From Bacteroidales bacterium (GTDB lineage Bacteria > Bacteroidota > Bacteroidia > Bacteroidales > VadinHA17), in the NCBI GenBank assembly GCA_029974835.1, contig JARKQN010000065.1, forward strand, positions 29,123 through 93,122: a DNA stretch of 64,000 nucleotides. Reading direction: 5' to 3'. The position numbers and the translations under genes are program-made. The notes below the pieces were generated by a model that saw only the letters and a program-made list of their open reading frames with translations, was not told where the DNA came from and did no database searches. Each line of letters opens with the position of its first letter. Position 1 is the stretch's first letter. This document shows positions 23,456 to 33,474 of this stretch, one piece after another.

Positions 23456-24208
23456 ATGGAAACGAATGATAATTTTTACGGTAAAAATAACCCTGAGAAT
23501 AATCACCGGCATCATCACTCTTCCTACAACAGGGTTGTTATTGGTGTAATACTTGTTCTGGCAGGCCTGCTTATGATAATGAAAAATGCAGGGTTCTTCA
23601 GCCATTTTATCGAAGAGGTGATCTTCAGCTGGCAGATGCTGCTGGTTACAATAGGGCTTATAATTACAATCGGATCTTCAGGAAGTAAAACAGCCGGAAT
23701 TATTCTGATGGCTGTCGGATCCTTCTTCCTCATCCCGGAAATTTTCAGCGAGGCCTTTAATATTTACAACATGTTCTGGCCATCCATCTTCATTATTATC
23801 GGTGTTATTTTTATCTTTTCGAGGAGAAGATGGAGACCTTCAGGCCATATATCTGAAACCGGGGAGGAGTTTATCGATTATGTATATGTTTTCAGCGGCG
23901 GTGAACGCCAGATACAGACCGGCAATTTCAGAGGAGGCAAAGTGACAGCGGTTTTTGGCGGGGCTGAACTTGATCTCACCAGGTCATCGCTTGCACCGGG
24001 CGTTAACACTCTTGAAGTGGCTTGCGTTTTCGGAGGTGTGACAATCAAGGTTCCCGATGAATGGGATATTAAAATTGAGGTTACCCCTGTACTGGGAGGC
24101 TTCAGTGATGAAAGAAAACTGAGGGAGGGGAGAACCGTAATTCAGGGTAAGCAACTGATTATAAAAGGAGCTGTGGTATTTGGCGGCGGAGAAGTAAAAA
24201 GCGCTTAG
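23456..24208 (+). CDS. LiaF-like membrane protein with C-terminal beta domain
   Basis: GGGAELDLTRSSLAPG-like VFGGAELDLTRS...VACVFGGVTIKVPDEWDIKIEVTPVLGGFSD. Confidence 0.8.
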   Translation: METNDNFYGKNNPENNHRHHHSSYNRVVIGVILVLAGLLMIMKNAGFFSHFIEEVIFSWQMLLVTIGLIITIGSSGSKTAGIILMAVGSFFLIPEIFSEAFNIYNMFWPSIFIIIGVIFIFSRRRWRPSGHISETGEEFIDYVYVFSGGERQIQTGNFRGGKVTAVFGGAELDLTRSSLAPGVNTLEVACVFGGVTIKVPDEWDIKIEVTPVLGGFSDERKLREGRTVIQGKQLIIKGAVVFGGGEVKSA

Positions 24209-24214
24209 TTAATA

Positions 24215-25264
24215 ATGAAACATCCTCTCTTCCAGAATAAACTCAGGATGGTCGTGTGGTGGCTGACCTGGCTGGTACTCAGCCTTGGTCAGCTGCTCCT
24301 TTACTATATTGTGTATGACAGGAATATAAATTACAATATTGCCGATGTTGCAGTATCTTTTATAATCTACTCGGGAATAGGTATCGCAATATGGTATCCT
24401 TTCAGGTTTTTCAACTCCCGCACAATAAAATCAGTGATGCTTGTCACCAATATACTTCTGCTGGGTGCGGCAGTTATAGTAACATGGATAGTCCTTTCAA
24501 GATATCTGCTGGTTATTATTATTCCCGATTCGGCGGAAATGGAGCTCTACTGGGAAGCCACCCTTCCTTACCGGGCGGGAAGCGGCACCCTTATTTTCGG
24601 ACTTATCATCCTAACGTATTACCTGATAATGAGCATGTCGGCTCTCGCCGAGAAAAAAGCCAGGGAAGCAAAGCTTGAGGCTGTCATCAGGGATACAGAA
24701 CTCAGAATGCTGAGGTCTCAGATTAACCCCCATTTCCTCTTTAACACTCTTAATTCCATAAGTTCCCTCACTGTCACCAACCCCGAGAAAGCCCGGCTGA
24801 TGGTTATTAAACTATCCGATTTTATGAGGTATTCGCTTTCAAGTAAAGATGAGCAACCGGTCACTCTTGAAAGTGAGATGGAAAATATACGGCTTTATCT
24901 GGATATCGAAAAAGTGAGGTTCGGCGACAGACTGGCTTATGAAGAAATGATTGAAAAAGAGTGCCTGAAAATAAAAATTCCGGTGCTCCTCCTTCAACCT
25001 CTTTATGAAAACGCTGTCAAGCATGGCGTGCATGAAAGCACTGGAACCATTAAAATCACGACCAGAATAACATGCGGAGGGAAATATGTGAGGATTGATA
25101 TCGGTAACAACTACGAAGCCGGTGCTGTCAGCGCAATGGGGACGGGTACCGGACTGGCAAACGTGTCAAAAAGGCTCGACCTCTATTATGGCGGAAACGC
25201 CTCAATAAATGTCAGCCGTGAAAATAATCTTTTCAGGGTGGTATTAAACCTTCCGATGGAATAA
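24215..25264 (+). CDS. LytS-family sensor histidine kinase (His_kinase type)
   Basis: LRSQINPHFLFNTLNSISSL; LLLQPLYENAVKHG; GTGTGLANVSKRL. Confidence 0.95.
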   Translation: MKHPLFQNKLRMVVWWLTWLVLSLGQLLLYYIVYDRNINYNIADVAVSFIIYSGIGIAIWYPFRFFNSRTIKSVMLVTNILLLGAAVIVTWIVLSRYLLVIIIPDSAEMELYWEATLPYRAGSGTLIFGLIILTYYLIMSMSALAEKKAREAKLEAVIRDTELRMLRSQINPHFLFNTLNSISSLTVTNPEKARLMVIKLSDFMRYSLSSKDEQPVTLESEMENIRLYLDIEKVRFGDRLAYEEMIEKECLKIKIPVLLLQPLYENAVKHGVHESTGTIKITTRITCGGKYVRIDIGNNYEAGAVSAMGTGTGLANVSKRLDLYYGGNASINVSRENNLFRVVLNLPME

Positions 25265-25313
25265 AATTCTGTCTTTAAAAGGCAACCGGACCTGAAATTA
25301 TGTACCGTATTTT

Positions 25314-26057
25314 ATGAAAAGAATCAGAACAATTATTATTGACGATGAGGCCCCCGCAAGGGAAATACTCAGGCACTATCTCAGCACAATAAATGAAATT
25401 GAGATTGTTGCAGAATGCTCAGACGGGTTTTCCGGACTGAAAGCAATATCGGAAATCAAGCCCGATCTGATTTTTCTTGATATCCAGATGCCACGCCTGA
25501 ACGGGTTTGAACTCCTGGAGGTTCTTACTGAAAAACCGGAGGTAATATTTACCACCGCTTACGATCAGTATGCAATAAAGGCTTTCGAGATGAATGCGGT
25601 TAATTACCTGATGAAACCCTTTCCGGAGGAGAGGCTTAAGGATGCCGTCGGTAAGGCAATGGACAGATTGCCAGGCAAAGAATCACGTTCCGGTGCAACA
25701 GGCAACCCTATCGAAAAACTGCCGTCACCTCTTGCAAGAATCGTAGTCAGGAAGGGAAACGGAATAAACATTATTCCGGTTGATGATATAAGATACCTTG
25801 AAGCCCAGGATGACTTCGTGATGATATATTATTCATCAGGGAAGGCCCTTAAGCAGCAAACCATGAAATTCTACGAAGATAACCTGCCATCCGACAGGTT
25901 TGCAAGAATTCACCGGTCGTATATTGTAAAGATCTCGGAAATCAAGAAGCTGGAACCCTACAGCAAAGACAATTATGTAGCTGTGCTGGCAGGAGGCGAG
26001 AAAATTCCCGTCAGCCGCTCGGGTTACCGGAATCTGAGGGAAGAGCTTAATTTCTGA
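25314..26057 (+). CDS. LytTR-family response regulator
   Basis: receiver IIDDEAPARE, DIQMP; C-terminal RIHRSYIVKISEI...IPVSRSGYRNL. Confidence 0.95.
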   Translation: MKRIRTIIIDDEAPAREILRHYLSTINEIEIVAECSDGFSGLKAISEIKPDLIFLDIQMPRLNGFELLEVLTEKPEVIFTTAYDQYAIKAFEMNAVNYLMKPFPEERLKDAVGKAMDRLPGKESRSGATGNPIEKLPSPLARIVVRKGNGINIIPVDDIRYLEAQDDFVMIYYSSGKALKQQTMKFYEDNLPSDRFARIHRSYIVKISEIKKLEPYSKDNYVAVLAGGEKIPVSRSGYRNLREELNF

Positions 26058-26061
26058 ACCG

Positions 26062-26358
26062 TCAGTGTTTCAGCCTGTTCGACCGGGGAAACTTTCTTAA
26101 AAAAGTGCCGGCCGGCCGGTATCTTTTAATACGTATAAGCGGAACAGGATCATAGCCATGAGTCCCGCCTGGCCTGCACCTTAATATCCTGTCCAGTCCC
26201 ATTATCGATCCCCGTACGGGACCGTGAAGCTTCAATGCATCCAGCATATACATGGAACATGACGGCACATGACGGCAGGAAGGCCTCAGCATAGGCGAAA
26301 TGGCATACCTGTAAAACCAGACCGGTACCGACAACAGAAAGACAAGGAGCCTTCTCAT
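26062..26358 (-). CDS. yidD: membrane protein insertion efficiency factor YidD
   Basis: YRYAISPMLRPSCRHVPSCSMYMLDALKLHG...RCRPGGTHGYDPVP; start trimmed to 26358. Confidence 0.92.
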   Translation of the reverse strand: MRRLLVFLLSVPVWFYRYAISPMLRPSCRHVPSCSMYMLDALKLHGPVRGSIMGLDRILRCRPGGTHGYDPVPLIRIKRYRPAGTFLRKFPRSNRLKH

Positions 26359-26478
26359 GCAACAAAAATAACCATTATGAAACACAAATCCTGCCAAATT
26401 GTCAATATATCTGTACTGTGAACAGAGTGGCAGATATTTTGTTGAATTAAAATAAACCAAATTCAGGAGGGTACTTTT

Positions 26479-27159
26479 ATGACGATATGGGTAATTTTTA
26501 TTGGAATAATGATCCTGAGCTGGATCGTAAGCGCAAATCTTAAATCAAAGTTTAAAAAATACTCGAAGATACCTGTTGAGAACGGTATGTCGGGAAGGGA
26601 AATTGCCGAAAAGATGCTGCGCGACAACGGGATATACGATGTTAAAATCGAAAGCGTCCCCGGTCAGCTTACCGACCATTATAATCCTCTTAATAAAACA
26701 ATCAACCTGAGCCCCGAGGTTTACAGTGGCAGGAGCATTGCCGCAGCTGCGGTTGCCGCACACGAAACCGGCCATGCTGTTCAGCATGCAACTTCTTATG
26801 CATGGCTCGGGATGAGGTCGAGCCTGGTCCCTGCAGTAAGTTTTGCCTCAAAATGGGTACAGTGGATTCTGCTTATCGGGATTCTGGTCATAGAAAGATT
26901 TCCGGCTCTGCTTCTTTTCGGAATAGGACTTTTCGCCCTGACGACAATTTTCAGCTTCGTCACACTCCCGGTTGAAATAAACGCAAGTAAAAGAGCCCTT
27001 GCCTGGCTTTCGGTGTCGGGTATCACAACCTACGAAAATCATGACAGGGCGGAGGATGCTCTCAGGTCAGCCGCATACACCTATGTGGTTGCCGCACTCG
27101 GATCCTTGGCAACTCTGATTTACTACGTGATGATTTTCCTTGGGGCCACCCGCGACTGA
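26479..27159 (+). CDS. YugP-like neutral zinc metallopeptidase
   Basis: AAHETGHAVQHATSY (HExxH), DHYNPLNKTINLSPEVY. Confidence 0.92.
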   Translation: MTIWVIFIGIMILSWIVSANLKSKFKKYSKIPVENGMSGREIAEKMLRDNGIYDVKIESVPGQLTDHYNPLNKTINLSPEVYSGRSIAAAAVAAHETGHAVQHATSYAWLGMRSSLVPAVSFASKWVQWILLIGILVIERFPALLLFGIGLFALTTIFSFVTLPVEINASKRALAWLSVSGITTYENHDRAEDALRSAAYTYVVAALGSLATLIYYVMIFLGATRD

Positions 27160-27165
27160 AGTCTG

Positions 27166-27903
27166 TTACCTGCCGGGCACCGTAAGAAGCGAGCTTGTTT
27201 TGTGAATTGTGCGGATTATTAACCATATTATTGCTGCACCGGCAAAAAGGTAAAGCCAGAAAGGTGTAATCGCAGGCTTTCCGTCAACGGAATAGTTTCT
27301 GACAAAATCGAGTGCGGTAAAGATTACAAAGATGTTTATGAAGCTGTTGTACTCTCTTCTCAGGACGGTCTTTAATGAGAAGGTCAGCGATGGAGCCCTG
27401 TACTGCCTGAAAGACGGCAGAACTGCATTGGTTTTTTCCGCCCACCTGTCGTAAAGGTCCCCGAACTTTTTTCTGAGATACTGCTCCTCGGCAAACATTA
27501 TCCTTTCGTAATAAATCCAGTAAACAAGAAAAAATATGACGGCAAACTAGGCAGATCTCAGGAAAAGGACGGGCCCGAGCCACATGAAAAAGTTGCCAAT
27601 ATATAGTGGATGCCTGACAAGCGAATAGATACCTGTTGTGTTAAGTTCATCGGCAATCTGTCCTCCTGCAGTGTTCCTTCCTGAAGTGTTACCCGGAGCA
27701 AACCCCACCGTAAGTACCCGCACAAGCTGGCCGGCAAGGCTGACCGCGAGAAAAATTATCTCCTCCCTTAAATCGAATTTAATGATTAACGGATTTGTAA
27801 ACCAAAGAATTATAAAGCCCGGTATAGCAAACAGGACAGGAAACCAGCTTCTCCTTCTGAAAAGCCAGTTACCGCTGTTCTCAAATTCATGGACAAGGGA
27901 CAT
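27166..27903 (-). pseudogene. isoprenylcysteine carboxyl methyltransferase-like membrane protein interrupted by in-frame TAG
   Basis: 27547..27903 and 27166..27498 are in the same frame; intervening codons read FAVIFFLVYWIYYERI after TAG at 27549-27547; LVRHPLYIGNFFMWLG motif. Confidence 0.8.
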
Positions 27904-27936
27904 AACGATGTTGAAAGCGGCAAAATTAGGAAAATT

Positions 27937-29085
27937 CTAGAAACTGTACTTTATTCTGACGAAGACAAGGTTTATCCTGCTTTTTTCACCTGCAAATCTG
28001 CCTTTGAAATGCTGCCAGATAAGTGTAAAATCTACATTTTCTGCCATTGAATAGTCAAGAGAGGGGCCGGCAAAATAACCTTCAAGATCAGGGAACCACA
28101 TCGCGGAAGTCCCCAGGCTCAGCAGTGGGTTGGCCGCCCACGTAAAACTGCCGAAGGCCGAAAACTCTGAAAAGGCAAGGTTCTTTGCCGACAGGGTTCC
28201 GGAGTAAAGTGAACTGAAACTGCTCAGGTCGGGAGGTTCGTTACAGTACATCACCTGAAACTGAAAAACCGAATTGTCACTGAACACCCTGTCAATACCT
28301 GCGGTGACAAGGAAGACTCCGGAAGTATCACTGAAATTTTTTACCGGCCTGAACCAGGTCGCCTCTCCCCTGAATGAAGTTTTAAACAGATTGCCCGACC
28401 ATCCTGCCCCTGCCACCAGGTCCGATCCATCCATGAAGCCTCCGAGAAGCTGCATATCGTATCCCCACTTGTTCCAGCGATAGAGTCCTGCAGCAGTAAT
28501 CTTGTCATCATATCCCGCTTTGACTACTGCCTCAATAGCCGACGACCAGGAAGGAAAATACTGCAACCTTACTGCATCGCTGCCCGGACGTTCGGTGTAA
28601 TCAAAGTCAAAAAACGAATAAGCGTTGAAAATGTCATTGGGATTCCAGACGAATGCCTGCCCCCAGTTTATTCTCTGCCTGCCTATCCGGGCCTGGAACT
28701 TTTCGTAGTTCAGGTCAATATAGAATCTGTCGGCCGTTGTGTTCAGTAAAAAGGAATTCCTGCTGATAATATTCCAGGAGAGGTCCAACCATCCGCGGTC
28801 AGCGGCGATCATTTCAGGGTAAGAAGGATTTAATCTGAGCATGTCTCCCGTAAAGAGCCTGTTCCTGAGTTCGAGGACCACAGCGACTTGGCTGCCTGCA
28901 CTGTAACTAAAGTTCAGCCTGTTATGGATAAGAAAATCATTGATAAACGGCCCGCTCAGGGAGTCGAACATGGCACTCTGCATGGTGGTGAAATAACCCG
29001 ATACTCTGAAATCCGGATCTTCCTGTCCCGGAGATAACAATGGTATCAGCAGGGCTGATGTCAGAGCCAGAAAATATTTTTTCAT
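27937..29085 (-). CDS. outer-membrane porin-like / DUF1302-like beta-barrel
   Basis: signal peptide, IGRQRINWGQAFVWNPNDIFN, barrel strand pattern, C-terminal F. Confidence 0.75.
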   Translation of the reverse strand: MKKYFLALTSALLIPLLSPGQEDPDFRVSGYFTTMQSAMFDSLSGPFINDFLIHNRLNFSYSAGSQVAVVLELRNRLFTGDMLRLNPSYPEMIAADRGWLDLSWNIISRNSFLLNTTADRFYIDLNYEKFQARIGRQRINWGQAFVWNPNDIFNAYSFFDFDYTERPGSDAVRLQYFPSWSSAIEAVVKAGYDDKITAAGLYRWNKWGYDMQLLGGFMDGSDLVAGAGWSGNLFKTSFRGEATWFRPVKNFSDTSGVFLVTAGIDRVFSDNSVFQFQVMYCNEPPDLSSFSSLYSGTLSAKNLAFSEFSAFGSFTWAANPLLSLGTSAMWFPDLEGYFAGPSLDYSMAENVDFTLIWQHFKGRFAGEKSRINLVFVRIKYSF

Positions 29086-29798
29086 CAGGCAGGTTTGTTT
29101 TCTTTCTTCCTTATTTCATCCGACACCACTTTCCCGTCCAGCAGCGTTATAACCCTTCTGGCCATATTAACGACTCTCGGATCGTGAGTGGAAAAAATAA
29201 AAGTTATCTTCTCCTCCAGGTTGAGTTTTTCCATTATCTCCAGCAGTGTGGCAGCAGCTTTGGAATCGAGGTTGGCTGTAGGTTCGTCGGCCAGAATAAA
29301 CTTTGGTTTTGATGCAAGTGCCCTTGCCACGGCTACTCTCTGCTGCTGCCCGCCCGACAGCTTTGCAGGGCGGCTGTTAACACGTTCGGCAAGGCCTACA
29401 GCTGTTAAAAGCTCCATGGTGCGGGCATCGCGCTTTTCTGCCGGCCATTTCTGCAGCGACATAATGAAATCAACGTTTTCCTTTGCGGTCAGAACGGGGA
29501 TGAGATTATAGGACTGAAATACAAATCCGATATTCCGTAGTCTGAAATCAATAAGTTGGGAGGGTTTCAGCAGGGACAGATCGGTCCCGTCAATAATAAT
29601 CGTGCCCGAAGTCGGAATATCAAGACCGCCGATCAGGTTAAGCAGAGTGGTTTTTCCCGAGCCGGAAGGACCTACAACAGCGGCAAATTCTCCTTCCTCA
29701 AAGTCAAGGGAAATATTGTTTACGGCATGAACGTGTACCTCCGACCCGTCATATATCTTATTCACATTTCTTAATTCAAGTATTTTCATAACTGGCAT
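29085..29798 (-). CDS. ABC transporter ATP-binding protein (LolD/MacB type)
   Basis: VGPSGSGKTTLLNLIGGLDIPTSG; LSGGQQQRVAVARAL; LADEPTANLD. Confidence 0.97.
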   Translation of the reverse strand: MPVMKILELRNVNKIYDGSEVHVHAVNNISLDFEEGEFAAVVGPSGSGKTTLLNLIGGLDIPTSGTIIIDGTDLSLLKPSQLIDFRLRNIGFVFQSYNLIPVLTAKENVDFIMSLQKWPAEKRDARTMELLTAVGLAERVNSRPAKLSGGQQQRVAVARALASKPKFILADEPTANLDSKAAATLLEIMEKLNLEEKITFIFSTHDPRVVNMARRVITLLDGKVVSDEIRKKENKPA

Positions 29799-29806
29799 TT
29801 TTAATA

Positions 29807-31231
29807 TTATTCTGTTCTTAGAGTTTCAACCGGATTTAACTTCAGGGCCTTCCGGGCCGGCCAGACAGAAGAAAGTACAGCTGTTGCTATAACCATCAGG
29901 ATAACAAAAATGAAAAACTCCGTTGTAATGTAAGGATAAACAACTGCGGCGAATCCGATTGCCTCAAAACCTTCGCCCCAGCCCGCGAAGTGTATGCCCG
30001 TTTTTCCCAGCATTGAAACGATTAGCCATCCTGAAATCATTCCTGCAATGGCTCCAACCCCTGTAAGAAAAGTTGTCTCCAGCATAATCATGCTGAAAAT
30101 TTTCCTGCGGTTCATGCCGATGGCCATCAGCATTCCGAGTTCTTTTGTACGTTCGAGAATGGCCATCATCATGGTGTTTATAATCCCGAATGCAAGGGCA
30201 AACATTATAATGCCGATAATGATGAAATAATACAATATCATGAAATCATTCATATATGCCGCATCGGGAGCAAGATCTTTCCATGTGCTTACAACGTTGC
30301 CGGGCGGCAGTGATGAAAGCTTCCGCCTCACGCTTTCAGCATCTTCTATGTTATGGAGCAAAACGGCTATTTCATGAATCATTGGCTTTCCGGTGCCGCA
30401 CAGGGAGGCCAGTTCACCGGCATTAACAAAGGCCGACATCTGGTCATAACCTGTATTGGTTGTCTTGTAAATTCCGCACACCCTGAATGTGCCCTGAACA
30501 GGATTGCCGGCAGAGTCGGTTAAGGTGATCTGAATGCGGCTTCTTATCCTGTAATCAAGCGCACTGTCGATCAGGATTTTCCCGTATTTATCGAGTTCTT
30601 TCTTCGAAAGCCTGCTTCTGAGAGCCTCCCTGAAATCTTTGGGCGATCTGAACCTGACTTCCTTTAATGAATCAAGTTTTTCCATTACGGAATACGGGAT
30701 ATGTCTCCCGCCAAGGCGATCAAAAAGACCGGAAGTGATGATGTAATGTTTAAGTTTTAATATTTCCGCTGTTTTATCACTTATTAAAATCGTTCCATCT
30801 TTGTTTTTGTCGATATATTCACCAGCTCCCGGGACAATTTTTTTGTAAATCTCCGACAATGATTTTTCCTTTTCAGGGTCGATGCCATAAATAAATAATC
30901 CGGTTGCAGCCCAGGGCGTCGCGGCCATGGCGGTCAGTTTTGTCCTTTGTACAAATGCCCTGACCCCGGGAAGTGCCTCAACTGATGAAATTACCTCTTC
31001 GGGCCTGATGACGGTGAAAAGCGGCTCTTCATTTCCAAGATATTCTTTATTATGAATCTGAATATGCGAGACTTCATTGTAAATGGCATCATGCATTCTC
31101 TGCTCAATCCAGCCCTGCATAACACCCATTATCATTACACCTGATATAATTCCCACTGTGACTGCTGAAATTACCACAAGGCTGCGGGTTTTGTTCCGCC
31201 ATACATTCTTCCAGGATAGAGACCAGATCAT
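29807..31231 (-). CDS. ABC transporter permease (FtsX/MacB type)
   Basis: N-terminal W-K-N-V-W-R-N-K-TRS motif, C-terminal FtsX TMs. Confidence 0.93.
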   Translation of the reverse strand: MIWSLSWKNVWRNKTRSLVVISAVTVGIISGVMIMGVMQGWIEQRMHDAIYNEVSHIQIHNKEYLGNEEPLFTVIRPEEVISSVEALPGVRAFVQRTKLTAMAATPWAATGLFIYGIDPEKEKSLSEIYKKIVPGAGEYIDKNKDGTILISDKTAEILKLKHYIITSGLFDRLGGRHIPYSVMEKLDSLKEVRFRSPKDFREALRSRLSKKELDKYGKILIDSALDYRIRSRIQITLTDSAGNPVQGTFRVCGIYKTTNTGYDQMSAFVNAGELASLCGTGKPMIHEIAVLLHNIEDAESVRRKLSSLPPGNVVSTWKDLAPDAAYMNDFMILYYFIIIGIIMFALAFGIINTMMMAILERTKELGMLMAIGMNRRKIFSMIMLETTFLTGVGAIAGMISGWLIVSMLGKTGIHFAGWGEGFEAIGFAAVVYPYITTEFFIFVILMVIATAVLSSVWPARKALKLNPVETLRTE

Positions 31232-31245
31232 AACTTTTAATTTTC

Positions 31246-32664
31246 TCAGCCGCGAAGGGCTTCTATTTCCTTTAGTTTTTTAATCTTTCGCATCGGATAA
31301 AGAGAGGCAATTATAACCATAAGGGCTACAATCACAGCCTGCCAGTAAAAATAGGGACCGAACCATGCAGCGGGCATTACCGCATCCCAACCGTAATCCT
31401 CCATCATTTTGCCGAGATTACCCTTAAGGACAATCGGGTTGTAATAGAAATACATTATCAAAGGAGAAGCGGCTGCCATTCCTCCGGCAAGGCCAAATAC
31501 CCCAAGCAGGCTCATTTCTGTAAGAATAATCCGTTTCAGCCTGCTTTTCTGCATCCCGATTGAAACAAGCACGCCGAACTCCTTTCTTCTTTCCGCCACC
31601 ATCATCAGTACGGTTCCGAATATGCCGAAGAAGATTATAAAATAGAGCAGGCCGAGCATTAACATACCGCTCTGGCTGTCGCCCTGTATCTGCTGATAAA
31701 GGATAGGATTCAGTTCTATCCATGTTTTAACTGTCGTTCCGTCAGGAATAATGGCAGCGATCTCTTTTTTGGCCTGGTTCATCACTCTGTCGGACCGGCC
31801 GGTAAGGCTGATGGCGAGTGTGGTTATTTTCCCCGGACAATCCAGAAATTCCTGGGCTTTTTCGATTGTCATCATTATAAGCCTGCTGTCAATCTCGGGA
31901 GAAGGCATTTTTATAATTCCCCTTACCGGGAAAAGACCGGCTGCCGAAGCCCCCTGGTATCCCTGCCCCAGAAGAACCAGTGTGTCACCTATCCCGGCCT
32001 TCAGATAGCCTGCCAGCCTGTCGGATATAACCACACCGTCATCGTGCTCGCCAAGGAAGCCGTTTTCGGTTTTACAATACCTTAATATTTCCGGCAAATA
32101 TTTAAGCGCCTCACTGCCTGTCAGGCCGGTCTCAAGTTCAAGCCTGGCATCAGATGAGTAAGCCCTGCCGGCATTTTCGCGCACCTTTTTCATGACTTCT
32201 GAAGGAAAGAGCCCGCTCTTTTCCATTGCTGCAACTGCACTCTCGCTAATCCTGTACTTTACAAGCTTGTTTTCGGGATTGGAAAACATCCTCTCCTTAA
32301 GCGGGTCAATTGCAACAATTGCCACCGGTTTGGTCTGAGGTCCGTTTGAGGCCAGTGCAAATGACTCGAGATGCGGGGTTGCTGATACAACATTTTTTAT
32401 ACGACTCACTGCTGAAATTAAGGTGTCGTCATAGCCGAATGAATAATCTATCATCGGATTATCCTGGTATTCCTTATGCTGTATCTGGAGATGACCCGTA
32501 TATGATTCGATAAGGTTCGTAATCATCTGGTCGTATGTGCCAAGTTGGTACGACCTCATAATTGTTGCGAAGAATACCGCGAAGAAAACAGAAGCGGAGG
32601 TGATCATTGTTCTCCGGCGGTTCCTCCAGAGATTGCGCCAGGCTATTTTGAATATGTCATTCAT
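31246..32664 (-). CDS. ABC transporter permease (FtsX/MacB type)
   Basis: IAWRNLWRNRRRTMIT; FtsX-type TM organization. Confidence 0.93.
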   Translation of the reverse strand: MNDIFKIAWRNLWRNRRRTMITSASVFFAVFFATIMRSYQLGTYDQMITNLIESYTGHLQIQHKEYQDNPMIDYSFGYDDTLISAVSRIKNVVSATPHLESFALASNGPQTKPVAIVAIDPLKERMFSNPENKLVKYRISESAVAAMEKSGLFPSEVMKKVRENAGRAYSSDARLELETGLTGSEALKYLPEILRYCKTENGFLGEHDDGVVISDRLAGYLKAGIGDTLVLLGQGYQGASAAGLFPVRGIIKMPSPEIDSRLIMMTIEKAQEFLDCPGKITTLAISLTGRSDRVMNQAKKEIAAIIPDGTTVKTWIELNPILYQQIQGDSQSGMLMLGLLYFIIFFGIFGTVLMMVAERRKEFGVLVSIGMQKSRLKRIILTEMSLLGVFGLAGGMAAASPLIMYFYYNPIVLKGNLGKMMEDYGWDAVMPAAWFGPYFYWQAVIVALMVIIASLYPMRKIKKLKEIEALRG

Positions 32665-32701
32665 GTCAAATTAATTGAGGATTACCCGGTAAGCCGTAAT
32701 A

Positions 32702-33469
32702 TTATCTCACTGTTTTCATGTTCTGCTGTGAAAAGAAGTTTTCATTGACGGCGATGTTAAACTTAATTTCCTTTATAACTATTATTGTCTTTTTCCCGGG
32801 TTCTTCAGCCGGTATAAGTTCAATTCTTGTAGGGATGTTTCTGCCATCCATAATCTTTATTTCAGACCCTGTTTCAGTTCTGACCAGGGAGCCGTCCTCA
32901 TCATAGAGCTCCGATTTCAAAAACAGAAACTCTTTCTTGTCGATCCACCTTATCTGGTGTCCCCATATTACAGACGCTTCCTTTCGGGCGGTCATCATTA
33001 TTTTGTAACATTCCCGTCCGTCAATAATCTCTTCGCCGGCAAACTCGTGTATATAATCTGAAACTACGGAAGATTCCCGCATGATGTCATCATTTGTATA
33101 ATCTGAACCCATCCAGCCCTGCGACATCATTGAGGGCGGCAGTTTAATAAGACGGTTTATCGAGGGATTCCAGTTCCACATTTCGTTTCCTCTTTTCAGG
33201 AAAGACTGGCCGGCATCCCTTGCGGGAGCTGTTATCAGAGTGAGGGCATAGTCGCGTCCCATTGTCCAGTTTTTGAACTCAACGGTTCTTTGCCAGGATG
33301 GCCTGACAATGGTCATCGACATTACGGAATAACCCGATTTTTCACCGTTGAATTTTTCATCGGCCTTTTTGATCACTTCAACTGCCGTAAGTGACTGGGC
33401 TGCCATGTAAGCGGGTGCAGTCAACAGCAATGGAACAAATAAAAGTTTAAGTTTTCTGAAAGATTTCAT
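32702..33469 (-). CDS. outer-membrane lipoprotein-sorting (LolA-like) protein
   Basis: MSMTIVRPSWQRTVEFKNWTMGRDYAL...FLKRGNEMWNWNPSINRLIKLPPSMMSQGWMGSDYTNDD. Confidence 0.88.
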   Translation of the reverse strand: MKSFRKLKLLFVPLLLTAPAYMAAQSLTAVEVIKKADEKFNGEKSGYSVMSMTIVRPSWQRTVEFKNWTMGRDYALTLITAPARDAGQSFLKRGNEMWNWNPSINRLIKLPPSMMSQGWMGSDYTNDDIMRESSVVSDYIHEFAGEEIIDGRECYKIMMTARKEASVIWGHQIRWIDKKEFLFLKSELYDEDGSLVRTETGSEIKIMDGRNIPTRIELIPAEEPGKKTIIVIKEIKFNIAVNENFFSQQNMKTVR

Positions 33470-33474
33470 TATTT

